DNA of 64,000 nucleotides, from positions 147,737,601 through 147,801,600 of the forward strand of contig CM038221.1 in assembly GCA_021442155.1 (NCBI GenBank). Reading direction: 5' to 3'. The notes under the pieces were generated by a model. It did not search any database and was not told the DNA's origin. It worked only from the letters and a program-made list of their open reading frames with translations. Made by a program: the position numbers and the translations under genes. Positions 37,105 to 49,119 of this stretch are shown here, piece by piece. The first letter of the stretch is position 1. The number at the start of each line of letters is the position of its first letter. The stretch is from Cymbidium sinense (lineage: Eukaryota > Streptophyta > Magnoliopsida > Asparagales > Orchidaceae).

Positions 37105-38010
37105 GGCTTAATTTTTAAATTAACTCTTAATAAAAACGTAATTAGCTAATTGACCCTTAAAAAATAAAAATTTAAAAATAGTCTCAGTCCGGTAATGACT
37201 GGTGAGATGTACAGTCGCCTTGCGATTATTTTTTAAAAAAAAATGAAATTTTTTTCCTTTTGCGTGGTTTTAGAAAGCACCGGAGAGAGAGAAAGCACGA
37301 GGGAGAGAGAGAACAAGGAGAGAGAGAGAGAGCTGGAGGTTTATTTTTATTAATTTTTTTAATTAATATAATTATTTAAAATATTTAAAATATATAATTT
37401 AAATATATATTTTATAAAATATTTAATAACTAAATATTTATATATTTAGTTATTAATTTATTTATTATATATATATAATTTAATATATAATTTAAAATAT
37501 TTTTAATTATATATATAAATTTATAATTTTATTTAATATTTTTTATTAATTAATATAATTATTTAAAATATAATATTTATTAATTTATGTTAATATATAA
37601 TTTAAAAATATTTAAAATATATAAATAAATAATTTTAATAAATAAATAAAGAAAGGAATAAATTATATAAATATTTTTTTAAGTTATATAAATAATTTAA
37701 AATATTTAAAATATATAAATAAATATTTTTAATAAATAAAATAAATAAAGGATAAATTATATATATTTTATATTATATAAATAAAGTATTATATATGTAT
37801 ATAATATATTATAATATTATATATATTTTAATAATATTTATTTTATATTTAATTATATAAATATTTTTATAAATTATATAAATAAAAAATTTATATAATA
37901 ATAATAATAATAATAACAAAAATATAAAAAAATATAAAAAATATAAAAAAATAAATAAATATTTTTAATAAATAAATAAAGAAAGGAATAAATATATATA
38001 AAATAAATAA

Positions 38011-38077
<67 letters not shown>

Positions 38078-38118
38078 TATATATATATATATGTATATAT
38101 ATATAATTTTTTTATATA

Positions 38119-38149
<31 letters not shown>

Positions 38150-38480
38150 TAAATATTATATAATTTAAAAATTTTTTGTTTATTTATTTTAACTAATATA
38201 TATTTTTAAAATAAATAAAATTTTTTAAAATAATAAATAACTAATTAAAAATAAATAATAAATATATATAATAACTAATTTATTTGTTTATATATTTTTT
38301 AATATTTTTAAATTATTTATATAACTTAAAAATATTTATATAATTTAAATATTATATATATATATAATTACTTTATTTATATAATTTATAAAATATTTAT
38401 ATAATTTATTCCTTTTTTTATTTATTTATTAAAAATTGTTATTTATATATTTTAAATATTTTTAAATTATTATATTAATA

Positions 38481-38553
<73 letters not shown>

Positions 38554-39175
38554 CTTTATTTATATAATTTATAAAATATTTATATAATTTATTCTTTTAT
38601 TTATTTATTTATTAAAAATTATTTGTTATATATTTTATTTTAAATTGTTATATAACTTAAAATATTTATATAATTTATTCCTTTCTTTATTTATTTATTA
38701 AATTATTTATATATTTTAAATATTTTTTAAATTATATATTAACAAAATTAATAAAATTATATATTTTAAATAATTATATTAATTAATAAAAAAAATATTA
38801 AATAAATTTATAAATTTATATATAATTAAAAATATTTTAAATTATATATTAAATTATATATATATATAAATAAATAAATTAATAACTAATTATATTAATT
38901 AAAAAAATTAATAAAAATAAAACCTCCCGCTCTCTCTCTCTCTCCTCGTTCTCTCTCTCCCTCGTGCTTTCTCTCTCCGGTGCTTTCTAAAATCACGCAA
39001 AAAGCAAAAAAAATTTCATTTTTTTTAAAAAAAAATTTTGGCTCCAATCGCCCAGTCAGCGGCCCAGTCAGCGCCAGTCGCCCGTTGACTGGACGACTGG
39101 GGCTATTTTAAATTTTTTTTTAAGAGTCAATTAGCTAATTACGTTTTTATTAAGGATTAATTTAAAAATTAAGCC
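37105..39175. mobile_element. Fold-back MULE-like element, 2,071 bp
   Basis: The ends are inverted copies: the left reads GGCTTAATTTTTAAATTAA and the right ends with its complement. The pairing continues through AATAAAAACGTAATTAGC, a GA-rich patch at 37,275-37,335 (CT-rich at 38,930-38,985), and on into AT-rich DNA, so the arms may span most of the element around an (AT)n centre near 38,010-38,140. A 9-bp target duplication TTTTATCAG/TTTTATTAG (37,096-37,104; 39,176-39,184) differs at one base. Nine-base duplications and long inverted arms fit Mutator-like elements. No coding capacity. Confidence 0.9.
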
Positions 39176-39184
39176 TTTTATTAG

Positions 39185-39902
39185 TGCCTCCTCCATCGGC
39201 GTGTGCCAAACAAGCTCTTAGTTTTACTAATCATACAAGTATAAGGACATCTTAATTTATTAGCTTAAAGTTAAAATGATTTTTCTTGGAAGAAATGAGC
39301 AGGGAGATAAGAGTTTTTTTTAGAAACAAAGCTCGTGATCATCTTCTATTCCGCGCCAGTCAATAAGCTCTTAATTTTATTAATTACATAAATACTACAA
39401 TGGCATACTGATTAATTAGTTTAAGGGGCTGTTTGGTTGCCTGCATTTAGAATGCAGTGTAAAGTGAAATATAGTGTAAAGTGAATACAAACACGAACTT
39501 TTTCTGTTTGGCTCTACGAAAGTAAACACGTAAACTATAGTTCGTTGAAAGATATGTAAAGAAAGAACACCACGTATTTAAATATTTGGTTGGATGAATA
39601 TAAAAATAAATATTTGTATTACGAATCTTATTCAATTAAAAATAAATATTATCAAATAAAATATAGATAAATTATAAATAAAATTTTTTTCTTGACTAAA
39701 AAAATAAATAAAATCAAATACAAATAAAATTTATTTCAAATATTTAATTATTAGTAATTAATTACAAATTTTCTAAAATATTAAAATAAAATCAAATACA
39801 AATAAAATTTATTTCTAATATTTAATTATTAGTAATTAATTTATAAATTTTTTTTAAGATATTAATTATTTGAATATTATTATTTTATATTAACATAATG
39901 AA

Positions 39903-39938
<36 letters not shown>

Positions 39939-40493
39939 ATTACTATATTAAATATTAATTAATTAATAAGATTTTTTATTAAATAAATTATTCATCAAGA
40001 TTTAATATTTATTTATTAAATAATTTATACTTTAATTATTTTTTTATTAAATAAAGAAAAATTTAATAATTATTTTATTTTTTTTATTTATCATGAATTA
40101 TTTATCATCAATTTAAATAAATTAAAAATAAATTAAAAAAATAAAAAAATTTTTTTCCTCGCCCTCCCAAAAGAAAAAAAAAATTAAAAAGAGAAAAATA
40201 AAATTTCAGCCTCCGCTCCGCCCTCACAAAAAAGAAAAAAAAAAAATTTCCCGCGTACGAAAAATTTTCCCGCTCCGCGCGCTCCGCTCCGTTCCGCGGT
40301 GTAAACGAAATACGCTCGTTTTTGAGCGTATTTCGTTCTATAAACTAAGGGAAATGGAATACTCACAAATTTACTGGAATTAGATTCTGGCATCAAACCG
40401 AAAAAAAGCGTGTTAGATTACTTTCACCCAAAGTCGAACCAAATACTAAATGATTTTAGAAGTTTTATTTTGGGGTGGTGAGTGATCTCGTGA
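39185..40493. other. Intron sequence with a probable decayed DNA element
   Basis: GGGGCTGTTTGGTTGCC at 39,426 is a typical plant DNA-transposon terminus. A possible partner is GGCATCAAACCG near 40,389, in reverse. The interior is very AT-rich with an (AT)n run near 39,909-39,932 and a GC patch at 40,250-40,350 containing ACGAAATACGCTCG, a short palindrome with GAGCGTATTTCGT. Boundaries are uncertain. Confidence 0.35.
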
Positions 40494-40501
40494 AAGTGGT
40501 A

Positions 40502-40610
40502 GGGATTATTTTAAAATAGAACTGTTAATCTTAATTAGGCGTTTAGGCGAAAAATTTTTTAGAAATATATCGTCCGTCGGACGATGACGTGCGTCCACGT
40601 TGGCGTCGAG
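40502..40610 (+). repeat. MULE left terminal inverted repeat
   Basis: Pairs with 49,120-49,241. After about 60 AT-rich bases it becomes GC-rich with CGTCCGTCGGACGATGACG, itself partly palindromic. Small indels distinguish the two ends. Confidence 0.9.
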
Positions 40611-41399
40611 CAGACGGTAACCCGCGAACCGTCAGTCAAGCGGTGGGCGTGGGGTATGCGTCAGGTCGTTGTTGGGACAGCTTTTTTTAAAAAAAAAGAG
40701 GGCCTCAGTGGTCTGTCGAATTTTTTAAAAAAATGTAGACGGACTTCGTGGTCGTCCGTTTGACATTGGCTCAGTGAAGCTTTTAAAAAAATGTGTAGCA
40801 ATCTCAAAGCAGGTGTATGAAAATCGTGGGCGATTATTGACTTGTTTGTCAAAGAGAAATAAAATGCGTTATAAGAAATTAATAGATCAGTTGGATATTC
40901 GGAACCAAAACTCAATTAAATTGAATTTTTTTCTTTGAGTCTTTATTATTATCCTTGTTCCTTCTGATTTTAATTTTTTTTTCTTAGTTCAATTATTATT
41001 ATTTTTTTTTCCTTTTTTTAGGTTTGAGAAAGAATAAAAGGAACAAACAGAATGCACACGATAATGTGATAATGAAAAGAAAAAAGAATAAAACGGGAAT
41101 AATAAAAAAATCTTTCTTTCTTGATACATATACATATGGAAATTCTGCAACGGACGACTGGCTCTGGCAGAATTTTTTTATTAAAAAATGTGTAGCAATC
41201 TCAAAATAGTAGCGATGAAAATAACCTACATGAAAGGCAACCTCTTAAAGTCCTTCTATGAAGTAAGAAATAATAAAGTTAGAAGGTTCTAGCGGAAAGT
41301 ACTCTAAATTATTTCTAGTAAAAATAACAAAAACAAGGTTTACTTGTTTCATATAATAACCAAAGACACATACAACAAAATGTAATCTCGCATGGATGG

Positions 41400-43140
41400 A
41401 ATATAATAGTACATCTAACTATCTCCGACGATGCCTACGACGCAGATCGTGATCATCCGGTATAATGGGCGTGTGGTCGTGGGTTTGCCTGATGTTCCAA
41501 CCGCCTTCTCCGTTCAACTTGCCGGATGGTTGGTAAAATCATGATATAGTCCATATGGGGGTGTCATATGGAATGAGGGAGGCCCATACGTGGGAGGAAC
41601 TGGTTGCTGCCAAGGGTGCATCTGACCACATACCCCTCGACACAATAATGTATGGCCGTAAATGTATGATGGTCCACCACCGAGGTGATGATGGACCAAT
41701 ATCCATCGCAGCTCCATCCGACCGCGACCGACGCCGAGGTACTGAATGCTAGTGTCCCCGCGTCGCCATCGAAATATACATGTTTGTGCAAGTCTCGCAC
41801 AACCCTCATACTTTGATTGATTGCCGCATCTCTGTCATCCGCCTCCCAAAATAGCCTCAAGATATCCTCAAGATTCAATATGTGCTCACGCCGCATTGAT
41901 GCACAGATATGATGTAATTAAAAAATATGATTATCACGCTAAGAAATGCTTGAGTCGATCTCCGTGAGGGCGAGGTGGTTTGGGGTACCGTGGTGCCTTC
42001 AAGATATACTTGTAGCCAAGACCGATACCATCTCATGTATCGATTAATGGTCGCACTCACCCGGCCGGGTAGAGTCCACCACCACAACTAACTCCGTCGC
42101 TCTCCCACCGCCAAGCAATATATGTCCGGTGGTAAATGATCCAGCCCATGCCTTTCGACCATCCACTCGCGAAAGAAGACTCTCGGTAAACCTCGGGCCG
42201 TAGTGGAAGGCGAATCGCCAAGCACACGACGGGTAGCCACTCTACTGCTTTCCAACTAATCGTGGGTACTCGCCAACCATATGTCATCCAAGCATATATT
42301 CTGACACGCACGGATCTGAACTCCGATGGATCACTGTGTTGTTTGAAATGAATATTGGATTGCTATTTACATACAAAATTGTCCCAAATTATGCACAAAA
42401 ACAATATACCGACTCGCAGTATCTACCATCTCGATAAACTCTAATACGGCCACCTCTCTGACAAACCCTTCATTCCAAATGACACCACCGAGCCCATCTA
42501 TGTCTATGGAATATGTAACGCCGGTCACGACATGAACATGCTCCCACACCCATACCGCAGAATCAAAGCAACTGCCTATTTATATGCCTCTGGCTTGCCT
42601 CATGGAGCTCTCAGACAAATGAGCAAGCACCGCCGCCTAATGAGAACTCTCAACGTCAAGATCCTCCAATAGGCGTGACATCAGTGAATCTCTCGAGCAC
42701 GGCGTCGCATGAAGCGCCCAATCGCAAAAGAATGTAATTCACGACATGCTAACCGTTTCCGGGCAGATCTAAATACGCCCCCGCAACCACCGTAATGGCA
42801 ACAGTGCGTACGCTGCCCCCTCAACTCGATGTGATGTCGCCGATCGTGATACAAGCAGCGCTCGTGATGTGCTCCTATCAACTCATCACAGCAATCTCGC
42901 CACGATGCCCACCGCCCGCCTCACCAACAACATTCGGTCCAATAAGCGGCCGTATCTCAATACCGAGGATCATGGCAACATCCTGCGGGACTATCTCCAA
43001 TGGGCAAATGGAATGAGTTGGTCGAGAAGACCACCGCTCCGAATGCCGCCGGAAGGTGGTGATCTATAATGTATCGCATCGGAACAATCCAATCCAACCG
43101 CCTGTAATGCGGTCATGAATGACAGCTTCACCGCCACTCT
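41400..43140 (-). pseudogene. Plant mobile domain (MAIN/MAIL-like) gene, disrupted
   Basis: Read leftward, several frames together give a plant-mobile-domain (PMD) protein. HSERWSSRPTHSICPLEI then PQDVAMILGIEIRPLIG (about 42,950-43,060) correspond to the conserved ERWRPETHTFHLP / LQDVA-LGL motif. EDLDV...AAVLAHLSESSMRQA then GSCFDSAVWVWEHVHV (about 42,530-42,680) match the central aromatic motif. ISWKAVEWLPVVCLAI (about 42,240) and RYMRWYRSWLQVYL (about 42,020) match the C-terminal part. Genic PMD proteins act in transcriptional repression and meristem maintenance; transposon-borne PMD genes are also known. Frameshifts and stops occur throughout. The C-terminal open stretch is 41,564-41,896. 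Orientation matches the transposase, suggesting element cargo, not host sequence. Confidence 0.78.
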
Positions 43141-43544
43141 TTGAACATAAGAATGCCATATCTAGAATGAAACCGCAAAGTATGAAATTATAGTTCATAT
43201 TAAAAAATATAAGAAAAATCAATACACAGCTTGACTTACAAAATCTTACAGTCGACCTCAGGCCGAATTAATGAGTGCCGCTATACTAGGTGGACTTCAG
43301 GCGCAGTCAGAATTCCACTACGCCTCTCGCCTTCGCCTCTTTTCGCGACATCCTACCTATATCAGACAAATCAATTAAATCCAAACAAAGTAATTGACAT
43401 AGATCAAAATTTCTGAAAGAGTGTAGCTACAATGGAATGTTCAGACTTAGAAACTACAGCATAACCAAAAGAGTGTATGTACATGTAAGAATACAGATGA
43501 ACAGATGCACAGATAACTTCATAATCCTTTAAAGACTACATACC

Positions 43545-44262
43545 AAAACCAGCAAAGAATGGCGTTCCGGCTGCATACACGAACGCTGGAAATCTGCTGC
43601 GCATCCGTCCGCAGTCGGGGCGTTCGATCAACAGGAGAGTCGAGAGAACCGGTTCAGACATAAATTTCACCCATTCCCACCGGGCACGCGAAATTTACGC
43701 CGCGCCACAGTTCCTGCACTGCACAGCAGATAAGGTACGACGATCAGCGCAGTCGATAAGTTCGAAATCAGCTCAGATAATAACAGACCGTGAATTCGGC
43801 GTCATTCGCATGAGATAGACGTTCTGCGACCGTCTGCCGCGCATCGAATCGCTTCATTTCGACACTGCCGCACGCGCGCAATACGACTGCGCGCAGTTCC
43901 TGCAGGTACGTGAGTCGGCGCACTGCACCCAAACGTGTCGGAAACGGACTTTATGTCGCCTGAACCGAACGATTTCTACGACTCCGTTGGTCGAACGCCG
44001 ACCGCGACGGATGCGCAGCAGATTTCAGCGCCGTGCTATCCTGTGCAGGAACTGTGACGCAGTCGGCGTAAATTTCGCGCACGGGTGCCGAACGGTGTCG
44101 GAATGGAGTGAAATTTATGTCGTCCGAACCGGAACGGATTTCTCTACGACTCTCCTGTTGATCGAACGCCCCGACTGCCGACGGATGCGCAGCAGATTTC
44201 CAGCGTTCGTGTATGCAGCCGGAACGCCATTCTTTGCTGGTTTTGGTAAAAATCAAACCAAA
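43545..44262. repeat. GC-rich inverted repeat inside the MULE
   Basis: The left arm (about 43,545-43,740) reads CCAAAACCAGCAAAGAATGG, GAAATCTGCTGCGCATCCGT and GCGTTCGATCAACAGGAGAG. The right arm (about 44,050-44,262) is its near-perfect complement. The right side also holds a second, direct partial copy (43,977-44,031 against 44,136-44,200; GGATGCGCAGCAGATTTC in both), about 165 bp apart. The segment is CG-rich, unlike the rest of the element. Open frames across it (43,951-44,313) exist on both strands because of composition. It could fold into a long hairpin if transcribed. Confidence 0.85.
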
Positions 44263-44394
44263 CTCACAAATCACAACATCAAGAAAAACATTTTCAGTTG
44301 TACTCCAATTTAATCATAATCAACAAATCAGTCTCAAGAAATCAAAATAAGGGTTTAGAGTAGAACAACAATAAGAAGAGAAATGGATGAAGTA

Positions 44395-44412
44395 TATATA
44401 TATATATATATA
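44395..44412. repeat. Short (AT)n tract
   Basis: Nine AT units inside the MULE. Confidence 0.9.
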
Positions 44413-44670
44413 ATTCACATTGTTGATATATTGGGTCCTCAAAACACCAGGTTCTAAAATTCTGAAGCCAATATACTCAACCCATAAATAACAAGGGAGA
44501 TTTGAATTCTCAAGCATCATTAGGGGATGAGATCACATAAAACCAAAGCTCAAATTATTTCATTCATCATTATTTAAATTGCATGACTGCAGGCAATTTA
44601 TAACAATAAATCTTTTCAATATACCGAAACTATCCATGAATAACAACAACAACTACAACTACAACAAGCA

Positions 44671-44694
44671 TTTATCCCACTATGTGGGATCAGC
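44671..44694 (+). repeat. SINE-type 3' motif (TTATCCCAC..GTGGGATCAGC)
   Basis: Preceded by ACAACAACAACTACAAC-like sequence. The motif resembles the conserved 3' segment shared by many plant Au-like SINEs. A second version lies at 52,041-52,072. A full SINE with A/B boxes is not evident, so this may be an old fragment. Confidence 0.4.
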
Positions 44695-45159
44695 AAAACT
44701 ACCCTTGAACAAATAAAATAAATAAATAGCAAATAAGTCCTAATTGACAATTGACACTTTAACCACTAATAATTAGATTAAAGGCAACAAAAGATGAACA
44801 TAACATGAATCATGACAAACTTAATATATAAGACATTTATGTATACGCATCCTTTGTGACATCACTATGTTTTATTGTTGTTATTGTTGCATCTTCATTG
44901 CTCTACTATACATTCCCAACATGTTTAAAATGTATGTCTCACTACATTATCTTCAACAGGCTATACTTCAATAATCTCTTTAATATAAAATCTTTCTCAT
45001 TTACTGTGCACCCATCTTATCATTATCCTTTTACAACACTTAATTAAGAGTACATTTTTCATTCCAAACGCATGAAACAAATAAGATGACAAGTATAATT
45101 AGACTTATAACATTTACCAAAAGTCACCATGACATACTAAAATCACATAATACTCTAAT

Positions 45160-45270
45160 GCTATTTGGTGGGGTATGCAGAAGTGGAGGGTATGCAGAAG
45201 TTTACAAAGTAGAGCTTGAGAGTGGGCAAGTTGTTGCTTTAAAGAGACTGAATTTTAATATGATAAAAGC
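45160..45270 (+). pseudogene. Captured receptor-like kinase fragment
   Basis: The plus-strand translation contains SGGYAEVYKVELESGQVVAL followed by KRLN. This is the kinase glycine-rich loop (GGYAEVYK) and the lysine strand (usually VAVKRL, here VALKRL) of receptor-like cytoplasmic kinases. The open frame at 45,086-45,340 has unrelated AT-rich sequence on both sides, so only about 30 residues of kinase are present. It lies within the MULE in the opposite orientation to the transposase, as expected for a gene piece captured by the element. No catalytic loop or DFG motif is present. Confidence 0.7.
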
Positions 45271-45390
45271 ATCATTAAATAATTATTTCATGAATTTCTT
45301 TCTGTTTCTAACTATTACCAAAAGCCTCAAATCTGAATAATTATTAAAATTACATAAATATAGTGACACGAATTTATCCATAATGCACAA

Positions 45391-47864
45391 TTAGCTCACA
45401 CTACGCCTCATGCACCGCTCTATTACGCCACTATTTTTACATAAACTACAAGTTCGATTACTTGTGGTATTTTCATCCATAGATTTCAATCGAATGAACG
45501 TGGTCGACGACTTCCTCTTGATATTTGGTGGGTGTAGTCCGGGAAGTTCGCAGTGATGTGTTCCGCCACTCATCACGATCGTATGACATGAAACGCTCAT
45601 ATGTTTTTGAGTCCAAGGTGTAATAGGTTGATAATGCACGAACGGGTTTATATGTCGCCGCTCTAGACAAAATGACGTGAGGACATGGCATGTGATAAGC
45701 TTGTGGTTGTCTGCATGTACAACGAGACATATGATTCTCATACAGCTCCACCTTGTATGTCCTGTTGTTAGAAGCAAAAACTTGATACTCATTGTTGTTA
45801 ATTCGTATCGGATCAGGAAATCTCCTAGCCTCGTGTTCACTATTCTGCAAAGTTGCCTTAGTCCGGGGAGAGAACATGGAGTCATGCTGGTCCGCTATTG
45901 ATGTTGCTGAGTCCAGGCGTTTCATAAACGTAGCAACTATGTTATAATATATCGAGACCGGTCGAATTGGCAAGCCACGCTCTCTTAAGACGCCGTTGAA
46001 GCATTCACCGCATTTGTCGTCATGGTGCCATACACCCATCATCGGGAGACCACCGATGTACATCCTTGCTATGAGCCAATCGTAGCCTCGTCTGATGTTC
46101 GATATCACATAAACCTTTAAAATGCGATATCATCGATACCCGCCACGCATATTTTTTTGGCATATGAATTCAACGCTCTCGATTCCAAGTCGTCTAACTG
46201 CTTTTTTTGAAGTTTTCTGCAAATGTCTGGCGATGTGCAACCCACGGTAATATTTCCTTGCATCCCCGCACCAACCCCGCGTGCCTGTCAGAAATGATGC
46301 ACAAATCACCTCTTGTACAAATCAGTGGAACCAACTCCCGTAGTGACTGTATAAACCAACACCACGACTCAATACTTTCTGATTCTACTACTGCAAAGGC
46401 AAGTGGAAATAATCCGTTGTTGGCATCAATTCCAACTGCAGTTAGTAGAGTCCCCCTGTACTTACCTAGGAGGAAAGTCCCATCCAAACATAAAACAGAC
46501 TACAAGCCAACCGTAAATAAGGCTCAAAGGACCGTAATAATCGTCAAATCGGTATGACTCAACATTGTACTCTATACCGATCCCGGCATTCGAGCATATC
46601 ACGTATATGAATTTATCCAACGATTGGTAAGATTCCTCCCAACTTCCGAAAATAACCTTTAGTGCCTTGCGACGTGCATCCCAAGCTTTCATGTACGACA
46701 CTCGTATGTTAAATTTTGCCTCGAAACGGCCAATAATCTCTCTGGGCTTTAAATCTAGATGACGCCTAATGGCAGGTTGAATGAAATAACTGATAAACTG
46801 TGCTGTACATTGCCTATGTCCGGCACTGAGAACTGAATGACTACATGTATGTCGTGTGCTTAAACTGCCAATTCTCCATGTACCTCCTAATCTCTTACTT
46901 GAACTTGCATGTAAGCGCCACCTGCACGGTGTAGCCTGGTTCGCATATTGAGTACACAATATGGTGAACTTGGATTTATTTGAGGCATAGCTCACATACT
47001 CAACGTTGTTTATGATGGACCAACCAACCGCAAATAACTTTATCAATAAAGCACATTCCTTCATACGTTCATCTGAATGCGACTTTCAAGTACAAAGTTG
47101 ACTCATCTCCCATCAAATGTTTGCTCTTCATCCCATTCTCTCGGAGCATGACGATATACTCATTGTTAGATAGCAAGCACTCCTCTGTCTGGCTTGTTCT
47201 AAATGAGTAGTCCTTAATAAGCTCTCTGACACTGCTAGATGAATATTTGCCCCTTAAAGAAGATTCATCTGCATCATCGCCACTCATCATCATCTGCTTG
47301 TTGCATAAGGCATAGTTTCATACCCATCACCTACGCCACCTCAAAGATCATGTCTAATTGCGAACTTGTAGCCTACATTACTGCCTTCTGCGTGCATAAG
47401 AACGTGACGCTCGCTTTCAGCCATGTAAATCAAGTGTGATGAATTCATCACTAATTGAAGCCCCGCGGATGCTCGGAATGGCAACATCTCTTTCCCCACA
47501 ATTTAACTCCTGAACTTCAACATAAATTACTACAGGTTGCACCGACGCTGCGTTGAGTACCGATTCACATACTTCGTCATCGCAATATGTATGATAAATC
47601 CAAAGACCAATAGGATACCTATAAGATTAACACATGACTGCATGGTCTAACTTCAATGATCTCATGATTCGCTTTTGTAACCCCAAAGAGGTTAGTCCTT
47701 CGTGGATTCAATTGGTCGATTTTTCCACCAATGTAGGTTGGAAAGAAATCATCAACAACATTCAGTTCGCCATCATAATAAAGAACTATGCTGACAGTTT
47801 CGAACTCATATTCAACTAACAATAACTCCAACCAGAAAGAATTCTTTCTCTCCCCTGTTCGCAA
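45391..47864 (-). pseudogene. MuDR-type MULE transposase, disrupted
   Basis: Reading leftward: an N-terminal segment (47,619-47,864: VSIVLYYDGELNVVDD), a middle part through 47,300-47,600 (YPIGLWIYHTYCDDEVCES) in shifted frames, the MuDR DNA-binding zinc region (46,700-47,064: CTQYANQATPCRWRLHASSS then STRHTCSH), the DDE transposase core (46,194-46,487: MDGTFLLGKYRGTLLTAVG, VESESIESWCWF, CIISDRHAGL) and the SWIM zinc finger near the C-terminus (within 45,473-46,108: CTCRQPQAYHMPCPHVI). Frameshifts or stops break it at about 47,290, 47,065, 46,480 and 46,190, so it is not functional as it stands. Function in the family: element excision and insertion. Confidence 0.93.
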
Positions 47865-47879
47865 GAGAAAAACATTTCA

Positions 47880-49119
47880 AGATATAATACAATGATCAGA
47901 GTTGTATAATTTGCAAACTCATAATTCTCCTTAATTTACCTACTATTTTAGAGTAACTAGAGATTTACCGATAGTTTAATCATAAAATACTTAATTATTC
48001 ATCTTACGTGTAAAAATCCACAACTAATTCAAATCAAAGCATAAAACTAAAAAATAAAATTCCGAGAACCAAAATTTCATGAAATATCCCAAGGTCCTTC
48101 GATCCTAAGAAATAATTTCATGAAGTTTTGAATGATTAGTCTCGATTGAATTTCAAATAAAGATTTTATTTATATTTAATATAATATTCAATTAATTAAC
48201 TCTTTAATTCAAATGTTAACTTTTCATTATTTCTGACATTCTTAAAATTAATTTGAATTATTTTTGTGGCTTCATTTTTTATTCCCAAAGTGAAAGTAAC
48301 TTAATTTGGTTAAATATCATCTCACATGAAAACTCTCCATTATATGAAAGTCGATCGCATTTAATATCCAATTCGAAGCTAAACAAATTGAACAAGTTCA
48401 TTATGAACCATACCAAATAAACATGAATAATAAATTTTCTAATAATTTCGAATACAGGTCAAATCTCAATTCACAAATTTCACAAATTTTACAAAGACAA
48501 CTCACAAAATTATCTAATAATTTTTTACAAAGACAACTATTATTATTATTCTCCTAAATATATATAACGCTTCAAACTGATCAAAAATAACTACTTCATT
48601 CAAGAAAGAAATACAAATGTAGAATACAAATGTAAAATAATTCTAGGATTTTGCTAGATCTATCACAAAGCAAGATCATTAACGTTGAAAAAATTACCTT
48701 AATCGACTAACGAAGAAAATTCCGCTTCAAGCATGACTGATGGATGGAGCTCTCCTGGCCGCCAAAGAACTCCTCTTAGCGCGGCGTGAGATAAATCCGC
48801 AGAGAAGCGAGTAGCCGATTGGGAGGAAAAGACAAATAAAATCACGGCTACGGTTTGTTTGTCGGAAATAGGCGGCGACCTCTCCTTGGCGACGAAGCTC
48901 TGGCGGCGGTTCTTTGTCGAGATCTCGGCGGATCGATGGAACGAGCAAAATGGCGACGGGAAATAATGAAAGGGAAAGTAGATCGGAGAGCTCAGGGTTT
49001 GTTTTGCCATAAAGACAGGAGCCGTCCACAACGGACGACCGGCGCGACGCGGCGCCATCGCGCGCCGCCGTCCGCTTGACGACGACCGGTTCGGGAAGGT
49101 CGTCGACGGACGATGGCCA
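47880..49119 (-). other. MULE 5' region upstream of the transposase
   Basis: AT-rich to about 48,690, then GC-rich to the terminal repeat. A 119-codon minus-strand frame at 48,699-49,058 overlaps another of 100 codons and has no family motif. It is more likely leader or subterminal sequence than a gene. Confidence 0.5.

Noticed and set aside
39426..40440. hAT or PIF element with firm boundaries
   Set aside because: The left terminus looks convincing but no matching right terminus or target duplication could be fixed, so it was left as a low-confidence region.
43951..44313. Two overlapping 107-108-codon frames on opposite strands
   Set aside because: They fall in the CG-rich inverted repeat, where open frames arise by composition; no family match.
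48699..49079. Overlapping frames of 74-119 codons near the MULE right end
   Set aside because: GC-rich subterminal sequence; no motif, and the transposase starts well downstream.
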